Shown piece by piece: positions 51,045-61,084 of a stretch of DNA of 64,000 bases. The notes under the pieces were generated by a model that worked only from the letters and a program-made list of their open reading frames with translations, ran no database searches and was not told where the DNA came from. Where the stretch lies: assembly GCF_002135205.1 (NCBI RefSeq), contig NZ_NEFZ01000004.1, positions 365,442 through 429,441 of the forward strand, in the 5' to 3' direction. Source of the stretch: Acinetobacter sp. ANC 4204. GTDB taxonomy: Bacteria; Pseudomonadota; Gammaproteobacteria; Pseudomonadales; Moraxellaceae. Both the position numbers and the translations under genes were made by a program. The stretch's first letter is position 1, and the number at the start of each line of letters is the position of its first letter.

Positions 51045-52007
51045 TTAAAGTTTTGGATCACGTATTTGAACCAAATTTGCATTGGTTTTAGTTAAGGTTT
51101 CCATCACTTTATTCATGACAGCTGGTACTAAGGCATCTGCCATTTGCGCGGCCTGTAAACCTAATTTTTCACCCAAAGTTGGTTTCTTACGTGTTGAGAT
51201 GATATACGTATCATGATCTGCCAATAAACTTAATAGATAAGCATCTGAAGTTTGTAACTGATCGACCAAATTCAAATCTAAGGCATCTTGACCATACCAA
51301 TGTTCACCCGTCGCCACTTTTTCAACATTGAGTTGTGGACGGTATTTTTCGACAAAGTGCTTAAACAGCACATGCGTCTGTTGTAACTCTTCTTCAAACT
51401 TCGCCTTACCTTCTGCTGTATTTTCACCAAACATCGTCACTGTACGTTTATATTGGCCTGCTGTGTACAGTTCAAAATCAATATTGTGCTCTTTCAATAA
51501 ACGATTAAAGTTAGGCACTTGCGCAACCACACCAATTGAACCAACAACCGCAAAAGGGGCAGCAATAATCTGATTGGCGATACATGCCATCATATAACCG
51601 CCACTCGCTGCAACTTTATCGACACAGATAGTGAGGTTGAAACCCGCATCACGTAACCGCACTAATTGAGCAGCAGCCAAACCATATCCATGCACCATAC
51701 CGCCTGGGCTCTCTAAGCGCACCACAACACGATCACGCCCTGCTTTGGCTGTCGCTAGAATCAAGGTGATTTCTTCTCGTAATGTCTCTACCGCAGATGC
51801 AGCGGTATCCCCCTTAAAGTCCAAAATATAAATTTTCTGATTAGCTTTCTTACGGTGACGAGCCTCTTTTGCTAACTGTTGCGTCAATTGTAATAGTTCA
51901 AGCTTAGATGCTGTTGTTTGCGCAATTTTTTTACGTTGTTCATTAATACGCGCGTTTAAATGTGTAATTCGAATTTCAGCGGGAAGTTTCGGTAAATGAA
52001 ATAACAT
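51045..52007 (-). CDS. sohB: SohB-type S49 peptidase
   Basis: A 320-residue serine protease of the signal peptide peptidase A/SohB family. The Ser/Lys dyad is Ser in VAASGGYMMAC and Lys in GQYKRTVTMFGENT; the strand RVVVRLESPGGMVHGYGLA is typical. Unlike E. coli SohB it has no visible N-terminal transmembrane segment, only a helical basic N-terminus, so its location may be cytoplasmic. The 290 bases upstream of its start show no gene apart from the pstB terminator. Confidence 0.88.
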   Translation of the reverse strand: MLFHLPKLPAEIRITHLNARINEQRKKIAQTTASKLELLQLTQQLAKEARHRKKANQKIYILDFKGDTAASAVETLREEITLILATAKAGRDRVVVRLESPGGMVHGYGLAAAQLVRLRDAGFNLTICVDKVAASGGYMMACIANQIIAAPFAVVGSIGVVAQVPNFNRLLKEHNIDFELYTAGQYKRTVTMFGENTAEGKAKFEEELQQTHVLFKHFVEKYRPQLNVEKVATGEHWYGQDALDLNLVDQLQTSDAYLLSLLADHDTYIISTRKKPTLGEKLGLQAAQMADALVPAVMNKVMETLTKTNANLVQIRDPKL

Positions 52008-52242
52008 AGAAATTATATTCTCTAAAATAATACATCGGTATATGACCTAGATTAGGTCAATGGCATTTTTTTTCAATAGCCATTTTTTGTTTTATTCTGT
52101 AATGCATTATCTTTCACATTTAATCATTTATAAGATGAGTCAATCTCGTAGACAGCACACCTGCTCACCTATTGTCTACTATGACTCTAATACACAATTC
52201 CCATTATCATAGCTTTTTAATCAGCAAACTAAATGCTCGTTC

Positions 52243-52276
52243 AAAAAAAACAGAGCACTTAGGCTCTGTTTTTTTT
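52243..52276 (-). terminator. Terminator of the pst operon
   Basis: ACAGAGC and GCTCTGT pair around a short loop and a T8 run follows on the minus strand, after pstB. No phoU follows here. Confidence 0.8.
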
Positions 52277-52297
52277 AAATATTTCAAATTATTCAAA

Positions 52298-53212
52298 TTA
52301 ACCAAAACGACCGGTAATATAAGCTTCGGTTAGCTGATGATCTGGCTGAGTAAAGACTTTCTCCGTTGAGTTTACTTCAATCAAGTCACCTAAATGGAAG
52401 TAAGCGGTACGGTCTGATACACGTGCCGCCTGCTGCATTGAGTGCGTCACAATAGCAATCGTATACTGCGTTGAAAGCTCAGAAATTAGCTCTTCTACTT
52501 TCGCTGTTGCAATCGGGTCAAGCGCTGAACATGGCTCATCCATCAAAATCACTTCAGGACTCACTGCAATCGTACGCGCAATACATAAACGTTGCTGCTG
52601 ACCACCAGATAAGCCTGTGCCCGGTTGGTTTAGACGATCTTTAACTTCATCCCAAAGACCTGCTTTACGCAAGCTATTTTCTACAATTTCTTCTAAGTCA
52701 TACTTATCACGTGCTAAACCGTGTAGTTTAGGACCATAAGCCACGTTGTCAAAAATGGACTTTGGGAATGGGTTTGGTTTTTGAAATACCATACCGACTT
52801 GAGCGCGAAGCAATACCACATCGAGGTTTGGGTCATAGATATCTTGATTATCCAACATCACTTTGCCCGTCACACGACAGCTATCAATCGTATCATTCAT
52901 ACGGTTCAACGTACGTAAGAAGGTCGATTTACCGCAGCCCGATGGCCCAATAAATGCAATCACTTCATTTTCGTAGATATTCAGATCAATCCCTTTAATC
53001 GCCTCAGCTTCACCATAGTAAACATGTACATCTGACGTGCTGAGTTTGATTTGGCCCTGTGCTTGATCTTTCTTAGCAGAAGCAGGTGTTTCGAACTGCG
53101 ACACAAATGAAGTACCCTGCTGACCATTTGTCGTATTTGGGTTTGTAAATTGAGTGTGTTCTTGATTCACTGTCTGATCCTGATCTAAGGAGTTTTTAAC
53201 AACGGTATTCAT
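52298..53212 (-). CDS. pstB: Phosphate ABC transporter ATP-binding protein
   Basis: A 304-residue ATPase of the Pst phosphate importer. Walker A is GPSGCGKST, signature [13 protein letters not shown], Walker B VILMDEP, H-loop [12 protein letters not shown]. The first 50 residues are a Gln/Asn-rich extension not found in E. coli PstB, which is about 257 residues. It is the last gene of pstSCAB, 13 bases after pstA. Confidence 0.97.
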   Translation of the reverse strand: MNTVVKNSLDQDQTVNQEHTQFTNPNTTNGQQGTSFVSQFETPASAKKDQAQGQIKLSTSDVHVYYGEAEAIKGIDLNIYENEVIAFIGPSGCGKSTFLRTLNRMNDTIDSCRVTGKVMLDNQDIYDPNLDVVLLRAQVGMVFQKPNPFPKSIFDNVAYGPKLHGLARDKYDLEEIVENSLRKAGLWDEVKDRLNQPGTGLSGGQQQRLCIARTIAVSPEVILMDEPCSALDPIATAKVEELISELSTQYTIAIVTHSMQQAARVSDRTAYFHLGDLIEVNSTEKVFTQPDHQLTEAYITGRFG

Positions 53213-53225
53213 ATTTTGCCCTCAC

Positions 53226-54614
53226 TTACCAGCGGACTTCAAATTTCTTACGTAACCAAATTGCAATACTGTTGAGTCCAATCATCATTGCAAGGAGGAC
53301 AATAATTGCTGCGGCAGTACGACCTTCAAAGAAGTTTCGTAATTCATTCCCCTGCCATAAGAAGATCTGTACAGGTAACGCACTCGATTGGTCAAACGGT
53401 GTTGCAGGTACACTTGCAACGAATGCGCTCATCCCAATTAACAATAATGGTGCAGTTTCACCCAAAGCTTGAGCTACGCCAATGATTGCCCCCGTTAAAA
53501 TACCCGGCAATGCAAGTGGTAACACATGATGGAATACAGTTTGTACACGTGAAGCACCTAGCCCTAAAGCTGCTTGGCGAATTGAAGGTGGTACAGCTTT
53601 CAACGATGCCCGTGTCGTAATAATCACCGTTGGTAAAGTCATTAGGCTCAGTACCAAACCACCGACCAAGGGTGCAGAAAGCGGTAAATGCATCCAGCCA
53701 ATAAAGATCGCAGCACCCAGTAAACCAAAGACAATTGATGGTACAGCCGCAAGGTTGTTAATGTTGACTTCAATGACATCAGTAATCCAGTTCTTTGGCG
53801 CAAATTCTTCAAGATAAATCGCAGATGCCACACCAATTGGAATCGAAATAATGATCACGATCAGCATCATGAACAGCGATCCCATGAATGCCCCTGCTAA
53901 ACCTGAAGTTGCAGGAGAACTACGTGAATCTGGACTAACAAAAATGTTGGTATTAAAGGTATTTTCCATCACACCTGAAGCTTTCATTTGGTCTGCAATT
54001 TGACGTACTTCTGGGCTCAGCTGTTGTTGCTCATCTGGTAAAGCACGGTCAATGTTCCCTGCGAGCCACACATCCACATTGGCATCGGCAAGGATTTTAA
54101 TATCCTCTTTTTTACCAATGAGTGTTGGATCCTTCATCACCATATCTCGTAAGCGATATGCTTCCGAACTGGTATAGATAGATGCTAAATCATCACGCTT
54201 GCTTGCAAGTGCTGGATCTTTTGCAATCATCGCATTCACAATGAGTGCATCCCAATCCACCATCCCCACTTCAGTCTGCCAAGCAATAAAACGCTCTTCA
54301 AACTGCGCTGGAGATTCACCTGCACGCTGCACTGGTTTTGCCCCAGTGGTAATAATAGCAGGATCAAAGTACACAGGTAGGTTCATACTACTTTGCCAAA
54401 AAGCAGGTAGACCTTTAGACAAAATACTACCGAAAAGAAGTGCAACAAAAAGTAGGCCTGCAATAACTGCAGAGAAGCCTAAGATGCGAAATGTCTTTTC
54501 TTTACGGTGACGTTTAGCCAAAGAATTACTGATCGTTTGCTTACGCTTTTCTCGTAATTCTGCCGCAAGTTGTGGATCAAAAACTTGATCTGCTGTGCTA
54601 TTAGAAGTCGTCAT
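53226..54614 (-). CDS. pstA: Phosphate ABC transporter permease PstA
   Basis: A 462-residue permease with an N-terminal transmembrane segment (about 45-70), a long periplasmic loop (about 70-235), and five more transmembrane segments. The inner-membrane coupling motif RQAALGLGASRVQTVFHHVLP is the EAA-type loop. It is about 160 residues longer than E. coli PstA owing to the loop. Its start overlaps the pstC stop by one base. Confidence 0.95.
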   Translation of the reverse strand: MTTSNSTADQVFDPQLAAELREKRKQTISNSLAKRHRKEKTFRILGFSAVIAGLLFVALLFGSILSKGLPAFWQSSMNLPVYFDPAIITTGAKPVQRAGESPAQFEERFIAWQTEVGMVDWDALIVNAMIAKDPALASKRDDLASIYTSSEAYRLRDMVMKDPTLIGKKEDIKILADANVDVWLAGNIDRALPDEQQQLSPEVRQIADQMKASGVMENTFNTNIFVSPDSRSSPATSGLAGAFMGSLFMMLIVIIISIPIGVASAIYLEEFAPKNWITDVIEVNINNLAAVPSIVFGLLGAAIFIGWMHLPLSAPLVGGLVLSLMTLPTVIITTRASLKAVPPSIRQAALGLGASRVQTVFHHVLPLALPGILTGAIIGVAQALGETAPLLLIGMSAFVASVPATPFDQSSALPVQIFLWQGNELRNFFEGRTAAAIIVLLAMMIGLNSIAIWLRKKFEVRW

Positions 54615-55993
54615 TAGTCGTATTGCTCACGATATTTACGCACGATGTACAGTGCTACAATGTTCAAACCAAGGGTAATCACGAATAAAGTCAGACCCAA
54701 TGCAAAAGCCACCAATGCTTGCGGACTTGCAAAGTCTGTATCGCCTGTTAATTGGTTTACGATGGTAATCGTTACCGTTGAAATCGCTTCAAGTGGGTTC
54801 GCATGAAGTAAGGGACTGTTTCCTGCTGCTAACACCACAATCATGGTCTCACCAATTGCACGTGATGCAGCAAGCAAGAACGCACCAATAATACCGGGAA
54901 GTGCTGCAGGTAAAACGACCTGACGGATCGTCTCAGACTTTGTCGCACCTAAACCCAATGAGCCATCACGCAATGCACGTGGCACCTGTGTGATAATGTC
55001 ATCTGAAAGTGATGAAACAAAAGGAATGATCATGATTCCCATCACGAAGCCTGCAGTAAGTGCACTGGTCGCATTGATCTGCAATCCAACCGATTCACCG
55101 ACCATTTTAAAGAATGGACCAATAATCATCAGTGCAAAAACACCATAAACAATGGTTGGAATCCCTGCGAGAACTTCAATGGTTGGTTTTGCCCAAGCAC
55201 GGAAACTTGGCGATGCATATTCGGCCAAGTAGATAGCAATCATCAGACCTACAGGAACTGCAACCAGAAGAGCAACACCACTCACCATGAGCGTGCCCCA
55301 AAGTAATGGCAGCAAACCATAGCTTCCTTCTGCATTACCAGATGTACTAAAACCTGGATTCCATTCTGTGCCGAAGAAAAAGTCAAGTGGACTCACAAAG
55401 TGGAAGAATCGCATTGCTTCACTAAACATCGACATGACAATACCGATGGTTGTTAGGATCGCAACACCCGAACACAGTGCAAGTGCAATATTGATGGTCT
55501 TTTCAACTTGGTTACGTGCACGGAATTGGGTTCCAATACGTTTTTTTGCAACCACTAGACCGGCTAATGCAGCACAAATCACCACGGCGATTTTTGCAAA
55601 TGTACCAATACTTTGAAACTTAGCCAGTTGCTCAGCAGCAGCAAGTTCATACGCTGCTGGTGTATCGGTTACACCGAAACCTGATGCAATCGCTTCTACA
55701 CGATTGATCAACACATCTGTACTTGCTGCATCTAAGGTTGCAGCAACTTGTGCTGGCACATGGTTTAACACCACATGATTCAAAATGTTTGGTTCAACAA
55801 TATTCCAAACAATCAAAATTAAAAAAGCAGGGATACCACACCACAAAGCCACCAACGCACCGTAATAACCCGGACGCGAGTGTAATTTTGCAGAATTATT
55901 TCCCTTACCTGCTAAGTTACGGCTCTTGCTTAAGCCAATTTGGTAGGCTATGGCAATCAGTGCCAATAACACACCTATTAGTAGCAGATTCAT
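54614..55993 (-). CDS. pstC: Phosphate ABC transporter permease PstC
   Basis: A 459-residue permease. Membrane segments are at about 3-20, 45-70, 125-150 and 175-200, with the family segment WGTLMVSGVALLVAVPVGLM and the EAA-type loop GSLGLGATKSETIRQVVLPA. It is also longer than the E. coli protein due to N-terminal extra segments. It forms a channel with PstA. Pairs with pstA (overlap) and follows pstS by 103 bases. Confidence 0.95.
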   Translation of the reverse strand: MNLLLIGVLLALIAIAYQIGLSKSRNLAGKGNNSAKLHSRPGYYGALVALWCGIPAFLILIVWNIVEPNILNHVVLNHVPAQVAATLDAASTDVLINRVEAIASGFGVTDTPAAYELAAAEQLAKFQSIGTFAKIAVVICAALAGLVVAKKRIGTQFRARNQVEKTINIALALCSGVAILTTIGIVMSMFSEAMRFFHFVSPLDFFFGTEWNPGFSTSGNAEGSYGLLPLLWGTLMVSGVALLVAVPVGLMIAIYLAEYASPSFRAWAKPTIEVLAGIPTIVYGVFALMIIGPFFKMVGESVGLQINATSALTAGFVMGIMIIPFVSSLSDDIITQVPRALRDGSLGLGATKSETIRQVVLPAALPGIIGAFLLAASRAIGETMIVVLAAGNSPLLHANPLEAISTVTITIVNQLTGDTDFASPQALVAFALGLTLFVITLGLNIVALYIVRKYREQYD

Positions 55994-56096
55994 GTATTCT
56001 CCACGGTTCTTTCAATTTTCATTATTTGAAAAAACTTGATCCTAGTAAAAAAAGCCAAAGGTAGGACTTGCCTACCGTTGACTGTTTCTATGCTAA

Positions 56097-57122
56097 TTAC
56101 TTAACGGCTTTGCCTGCTTTAAAGTTCGCAAGCACTGCTGCACGTTCTTTGTCTGACATTGGAATCAAACCAGCACGCTCAAGCTTTGAACCTTTTCCTG
56201 AAACTTTTTTGCTGATGAAGTATTCAGTATATTCTTTCAAGCCTTTGATTGATTTTAAGTGCTCACCTTTCACGTAGAAGAAGAGTGGGCGAGAAACTGG
56301 GTATGAACCGTTCAAGATTGTTTTTTCAGATGGTGCAACATTATTTACTGTCGCTACACGTAACTTGTCGCGGTTTTGGTCATAGAAACCAAGACCAAAC
56401 ACACCTACAGCATTTGGAGATGTTTTTAAACGTGCAAGCGTTTCAGTGTAGTCGCCTGCAATTTCGATCACTTTGCCATCTTTACGGAAAGTTGAACACG
56501 CTTTCTTTTGTGCATCTTTATCCATTGCTTTGATTGCTGCGTAAGTTTCGCAACCTGCATCAACCATTTTTTCTTGGAATACTTCACGTGTACCGTGGTT
56601 TGAAGCAGGAATCACTAAAGTGATGGCTTCATTTGGAAGGCTTTTGTCAATTTGATTCCAACGTGTATATGGGTTTGCTACCATTTTACCGTTAGATGGC
56701 AATTGAGCTGCTAAAGCTGCATATACGTGCTGTGGACGTAATTTATAAGCTGCTTTGTTTGCATTCGATGCAAACACAATACCGTCGTAACCAACTTTGA
56801 TTTCTAGAATTTGGTTTACGCCTGCTTTCTTACAAGCAGCCAACTCTGTATCTTTAATTTTACGAGATGCGTTTGCAATATCAATTGTATTATCACCCAC
56901 ACCGTTACAGAATTGCTTTAAACCACCTGAAGTACCACCTGAACCTACAACTGGTGCTTTAAATTGTGGGAAAGTATTACCAAACTCTTCAGCAACAATA
57001 CTTGCATATGGTAAAACTGTTGAAGAACCAGCAATTTGTATTGTGTCACGAGCTGCATTTGCCGTGGTTGCTACAGCTGCCCCAGAAACAACTACTGCAA
57101 GTGCGATATGGTTTAAGCGCAT
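56097..57122 (-). CDS. pstS: Phosphate-binding protein PstS
   Basis: A 341-residue periplasmic protein. A signal peptide runs to about residue 23 (ALAVVVSGAAVATTANA), then the phosphate-binding domain begins with IQIAGSSTVLPYASIVAEEF; GSGGTSGGLKQFCNG and NHGTREVF are binding-loop motifs. It delivers phosphate to PstCAB. A Pho box lies about 90 bases before its start. Confidence 0.95.
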   Translation of the reverse strand: MRLNHIALAVVVSGAAVATTANAARDTIQIAGSSTVLPYASIVAEEFGNTFPQFKAPVVGSGGTSGGLKQFCNGVGDNTIDIANASRKIKDTELAACKKAGVNQILEIKVGYDGIVFASNANKAAYKLRPQHVYAALAAQLPSNGKMVANPYTRWNQIDKSLPNEAITLVIPASNHGTREVFQEKMVDAGCETYAAIKAMDKDAQKKACSTFRKDGKVIEIAGDYTETLARLKTSPNAVGVFGLGFYDQNRDKLRVATVNNVAPSEKTILNGSYPVSRPLFFYVKGEHLKSIKGLKEYTEYFISKKVSGKGSKLERAGLIPMSDKERAAVLANFKAGKAVK

Positions 57123-57213
57123 ATTTGTTATCTCACATATTAAACATTTTGGAGTACGCCACTTTTTTATTCAGTCTTGTACTTTTTTGGATAACTGCAT
57201 TTTGATTTCAGAA

Positions 57214-57242
57214 TATGACAAGCAAGTTACAGCATTGTGACA
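57214..57242 (-). promoter_or_regulatory. Three-unit Pho box upstream of pstS
   Basis: On the minus strand TGTCACA (57242-57236), TGTAACT (57231-57225) and TGTCATA (57220-57214) repeat with an 11-base period, matching the PhoB binding unit (7-bp half-site plus 4-bp spacer). It should activate pstSCAB on phosphate starvation. Confidence 0.75.
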
Positions 57243-57739
57243 CTTTCATGATGTTTAGTTTTATTTGTCCATGATTCGTTACACTTTGTTCACCTTTTAC
57301 TTGCTTTAAACGGCTTGGGAAATACGGATTATTAATGATACTCTGCGTCGAAGCATTGCCACAACTATCCACAAAAATATTTAAAATCAATAATTAATAG
57401 AAATACAGCACATTTTTTATTTTCTATATTTTAGACTTTACTCCTATTGCTAGAATGATAAACCTACAGCAATTCACCCTCATAGAGCACAGAAATTAAC
57501 CGCAGATAAATGACAAAAATTTTAGCCATATTGAAAAAAATAGACCACCATTTATGTTCTTTTCTCCCTCACATATCTTATTTATGACGGACAAAATGAC
57601 AGCCCTGCCATTAACAGTCACATCATTTTTTTATTTCTTCACCACAGGTCTTTCTATTTTTTAGAAAAACTTGTCCGAATAATTGAAATTTCAGAGAACA
57701 GTTCTTTGTCCTATATTTTGTAAAAGACAGCGCAAAGAA
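57243..57739. other. Intergenic region between pstS and the Rieske gene
   Basis: About 500 AT-rich bases separate two divergent genes. I see no convincing gene, RNA or repeat. It must hold the promoter of the Rieske oxygenase gene. Confidence 0.5.
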
Positions 57740-58798
57740 ATGAATATGAATAGCAAAACAATCCGTACTTTTGACCCAGATCTTCCTATTCACCTGACAT
57801 TTGAGGAACAGGACTGGCACATTTTGGCTGAATACTGGTATCCCATTGCTTTAGTGAGGGACTTAACAGAACAACCAACTTCAACTCTGCTTTTAGACAT
57901 GCCATTGGTCATGTATAAAATGGGAGATGAAATCATTGTGGCAAAGGATGCCTGCCCCCATCGTGGCGTCCCTTTGAGTTTGGGCAAGAATGACGGACAA
58001 GGTGTCGTCTGCCGCTATCATGGCTTACGCTTTGGACATGAGGGTAAATGCAATCGCATCCCCGCCCATCCCGAACACAAGATATCGGAGCGCTTTAACC
58101 TCAAAACCTATGCGCATGTAGAGCGTTATGGCTTACTGTGGTGCTCTCTCAAAGCAAAAATAGGCAGCATACCCCATATTCCTGACATGCCCCATTGGGA
58201 TGAAATGGAGTTTCAACAACTGGTATGTCCACCTGTAGACATCCAATGCTTCGCAGGTCGTCAACTGGAAGGCTTCATTGATGTAGCGCATTTTGCATGG
58301 GTACATCCCGATACATTTGGTGACCCAGACGATGCTGAAGTGCCTGATTATAAAACCACTGAAACTGCGAATGGTTTTAGTGCCGACTATATAAGCAGTG
58401 TAGGACGCTATCCAATTGGAGAAGTGCAACGTGGCGAAGCAGGCTTCCAGTGGCTCAGGCATTTTGAGGTTCATCTCCCCTTTACAGCCACTTTAACCAT
58501 TCATTTTCCACACGGAACACGACAAGTGATCATGAACGCGGCTTCACCCATGTCCGCACGCCAAACACGCCTTTTCGCACCTATTTGCCGTGATTATGAC
58601 AAAGATCTACCTGTGGAAGATGCTTATGCTTTTAACTTAAAAATCTTTGAAGAGGACCGCCTAATTGTAGAAAACCAAAAACCTGAATACTTGCCATTAG
58701 ACCTGAGTATTGAAGCCCATTTTCCTGCGGATCGCAGTTCCAGCATGTATCGAAAATTACTCAGAAAAAAAGGATTTAGCCCATTATTTGCAGCTTAA
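57740..58798 (+). CDS. Rieske-type aromatic ring-hydroxylating oxygenase (VanA-like)
   Basis: A 352-residue oxygenase. The Rieske cluster ligands are C72-x-H74 (ACPHRG) and C91-x2-H94 (CRYHG); the mononuclear iron site is in DVAHFAWVH. The sequence around it (LEGFIDVAHFAWVHPDTFGD) resembles vanillate demethylase oxygenase (VanA) and related O-demethylases. No reductase gene lies next to it, so electrons must come from a partner elsewhere. ATG 57740 is chosen; the frame extends upstream to 57683 without a good ribosome site. Confidence 0.85.
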   Translation: MNMNSKTIRTFDPDLPIHLTFEEQDWHILAEYWYPIALVRDLTEQPTSTLLLDMPLVMYKMGDEIIVAKDACPHRGVPLSLGKNDGQGVVCRYHGLRFGHEGKCNRIPAHPEHKISERFNLKTYAHVERYGLLWCSLKAKIGSIPHIPDMPHWDEMEFQQLVCPPVDIQCFAGRQLEGFIDVAHFAWVHPDTFGDPDDAEVPDYKTTETANGFSADYISSVGRYPIGEVQRGEAGFQWLRHFEVHLPFTATLTIHFPHGTRQVIMNAASPMSARQTRLFAPICRDYDKDLPVEDAYAFNLKIFEEDRLIVENQKPEYLPLDLSIEAHFPADRSSSMYRKLLRKKGFSPLFAA

Positions 58799-58864
58799 AA
58801 GTGATCAATACATGCCTCAATCTTAGACGGAGTTAACTTAGCTGACTTGCTGTATACATTTTAT

Positions 58865-58906
58865 TAGGCAGCATTGGAGGATAGGACATTCCTCCAATGC
58901 TGCCTA
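58865..58906. repeat. Perfect 17-bp inverted repeat
   Basis: TAGGCAGCATTGGAGGA at 58865-58881 is the exact reverse complement of 58890-58906, with an 8-base loop. There is no T tract, so it is not a standard terminator. It lies between the Rieske gene and a broken gene, in a region that shows signs of decay. Confidence 0.7.
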
Positions 58907-58918
58907 CATAGGATGTTG

Positions 58919-59412
58919 CTACTTTTGATCGCTAAAAGTGCAAACACGACTTTTACAATCTAATTCCTCTTCCCAAAAGCGCATAACTTCAGAAATAGCT
59001 TCATGTAGAAATCGACACCCGACATATTCGCCATTTATTTCAATTTCTTGTTCAAACTGGATAAAAACAAAATTCGACTCTGTAAACATGCCATCAAATC
59101 CATCAACAAATAGGCCCTCATTTTGCTCTGCTTTTATTTGCTCTGTAGAATGAATACTTTTTGGAATATTTGTATCGCTTTTAGATTCTCTCAGTATTCC
59201 ATGCTTAGTTGCATTACAAACATCGCGGATCAATGCTACTTCTGAACAAATACTATAAATTTCTTCTTTCAACAATTTTTCTGTAATAGACCAGACCATT
59301 CCGTATTTTTATTTAGATAAATTGCCCAATAATCTCGCATATGATCTAAAACAATAGCAGCAATTCTACCTTTTCGCAGATCATGCTTATATTCAAAGAA
59401 ATCTTGCACCAT
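58919..59412 (-). pseudogene. Unknown gene broken by a 5-bp tandem duplication
   Basis: A frame from ATG 59412 (MVQDFFEYKHDLRKGRIAAI onward) runs into a shifted frame that continues to 58919 (from about 59299). At 59288-59297 the word TGGTC/GGTCT is duplicated (AGACC AGACC on the plus strand). Removing one copy joins them as NTEWSITEKLLKEE, one continuous protein of about 162 residues. The C-terminal part is helical with ALIRDVCNATKHG, and an acidic end. The family is not recognised. No intact copy is in the window. Confidence 0.75.
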
Positions 59413-59503
59413 TGGTTACACAATATTTAGCCAATAGTCGAATATATATTCATTTTTATTCATATCTTTTCTTAAAATAGTATTTTCAAAGAAATTATGC
59501 CGT

Positions 59504-59535
59504 AAAAAAGGGAGCTCATGAGAGCTCCCTTTTTT
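59504..59535 (-). terminator. Terminator of the dat-ddc operon
   Basis: A 10-bp stem AAGGGAGCTC/GAGCTCCCTT with a TCAT loop on the minus strand and flanking A and T tracts follows ddc by 15 bases. Confidence 0.85.
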
Positions 59536-59549
59536 ACACAAACAATCGT

Positions 59550-61082
59550 TTAAGCAATTGCAGGTATATAGGTTCCATCTGCGATTGGACCTTTGATACG
59601 ATCCGCTTCTGCAAGCACAAGGCCAAGCAGGTTCTTCACGTTATCTAAAGTCGCAACTGGGCTTAAAGTCGTCATTTTCAATGATTGATTTTGACCTACT
59701 TTAGTAACGCCAATATTCGCTTCACCACGTGCAAACAATTCATCTGCAACGTTTTGGTTTAAGGTATCAAGCAATTCTACTGGGTAGTCTGCTGGAACCA
59801 CACGGAACAATACAGATGCAAATTGTGGATCAACCAACATCTCTAAACCCGCAGTTGCATTGATATAATCAGCAACGTCACGGGTCAGTGTTACACCGTG
59901 GTCAATCATAGAACCATAAAGCTCTTCACCTAGTGCTTCAACAGTCATCCAAAGTTTCAACGCATCAAAACGACGGGTTGTTTGAAGTGACTTAGACACC
60001 AAGTTTGGCACGCCATGCTCTTCGTCATAAGCAGAGTTTAAATACTCAGCTTCGTAGTGCATGAAACGATAGTTCGCTTCATCTTTTAACAAGAACGCAC
60101 CACAAGAGATGGTTTGGAAGTAATGCTTATGGAAATCCAGCGTAATGGAGTCAGAAAGCTCGATCCCATCCAACATATCACGGTGATTGTTCGATAAGAT
60201 TAAAGCACCACCCCATGCTGCGTCGATATGCATCCACGCACCATATTTGTTGGTGATTTCACGAATTTTCTTGAGTGGATCAATCGCACCTGCATCGGTT
60301 GTACCCGCAGTTGCAACCACACATGCCACGATTTTACCTTCAGCTTGAAGGTGCGCCATGGTTTTTTCAAGTGCATCCACATCCATCTGCGCGTTTTCGT
60401 TCACAGGAACGGTCACAACAGATTGGAAACCCATGCCCATCATCGCCATGTTCTTTTGCACAGAAAAGTGTGCATTTTCAGAACAAATAACTTTGACGTT
60501 ACGCATCGCATCGCCTGGCACACCATCACGCTGTACAGACCACGGATTACCGTTTTCGTCTTTCCAGTTTTTCGCGATACATGCATCACGTGCAAGCAGT
60601 ACACCCATCAAGTTTGACTGTGTGCCACCAGAAGTGAATACGCCTGCTTGACCTGCGCCATAACCTACTTTTTGACGAAGCCAATCAATCAACTGTACTT
60701 CCATCAAAGAACCAGCAGGGCTTTGATCCCATGAGTCCATTGATTGGTTCGTTGCATTAATCAGCACTTCAGCAATTTGACTGGTGACCATGGTCGGACA
60801 GTGCAAATGTGCAAGCGAGTGTGGGTGATGGACTTTTAAGCTTTTATTTAAGAAAAGCTCAACCATACGTTCAAGTGACTTTTGTACACCCAAACCCTCT
60901 TTAGAAGGATTAAACGCAATCGCACTGCGGAGCTCTTTGATGCTACCGCCCGTGTACATTTTGTCGTTTTGCAACCATGCTGCAACTGCTTTAGTCGCTT
61001 GGTCCATTGCTGACGAGTAGTCAGCAATAGATGCAGCATCATTGCAGAGTAACGCCTTACGGTGTTCTGCAAAATCAACCAT
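59550..61082 (-). CDS. ddc: L-2,4-diaminobutyrate decarboxylase
   Basis: A 510-residue group II PLP decarboxylase that makes 1,3-diaminopropane from diaminobutyrate, used for polyamine and in Acinetobacter for growth and motility. The cofactor lysine is in LDFHKHYFQ, with [14 protein letters not shown] and [13 protein letters not shown] as family motifs. It is two bases after dat, the aminotransferase that supplies its substrate. This gene order, dat then ddc, is a hallmark of Acinetobacter. Confidence 0.96.
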   Translation of the reverse strand: MVDFAEHRKALLCNDAASIADYSSAMDQATKAVAAWLQNDKMYTGGSIKELRSAIAFNPSKEGLGVQKSLERMVELFLNKSLKVHHPHSLAHLHCPTMVTSQIAEVLINATNQSMDSWDQSPAGSLMEVQLIDWLRQKVGYGAGQAGVFTSGGTQSNLMGVLLARDACIAKNWKDENGNPWSVQRDGVPGDAMRNVKVICSENAHFSVQKNMAMMGMGFQSVVTVPVNENAQMDVDALEKTMAHLQAEGKIVACVVATAGTTDAGAIDPLKKIREITNKYGAWMHIDAAWGGALILSNNHRDMLDGIELSDSITLDFHKHYFQTISCGAFLLKDEANYRFMHYEAEYLNSAYDEEHGVPNLVSKSLQTTRRFDALKLWMTVEALGEELYGSMIDHGVTLTRDVADYINATAGLEMLVDPQFASVLFRVVPADYPVELLDTLNQNVADELFARGEANIGVTKVGQNQSLKMTTLSPVATLDNVKNLLGLVLAEADRIKGPIADGTYIPAIA

Positions 61083-61084
61083 GA

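Noticed and set aside
57243..57739. Small gene or RNA between pstS and the Rieske gene
   Set aside because: No frame with a ribosome site and no stable hairpin with a T tract was seen.
60228..60651. Plus-strand frames opposite ddc
   Set aside because: They are His- and Phe-rich shadows of the decarboxylase gene.
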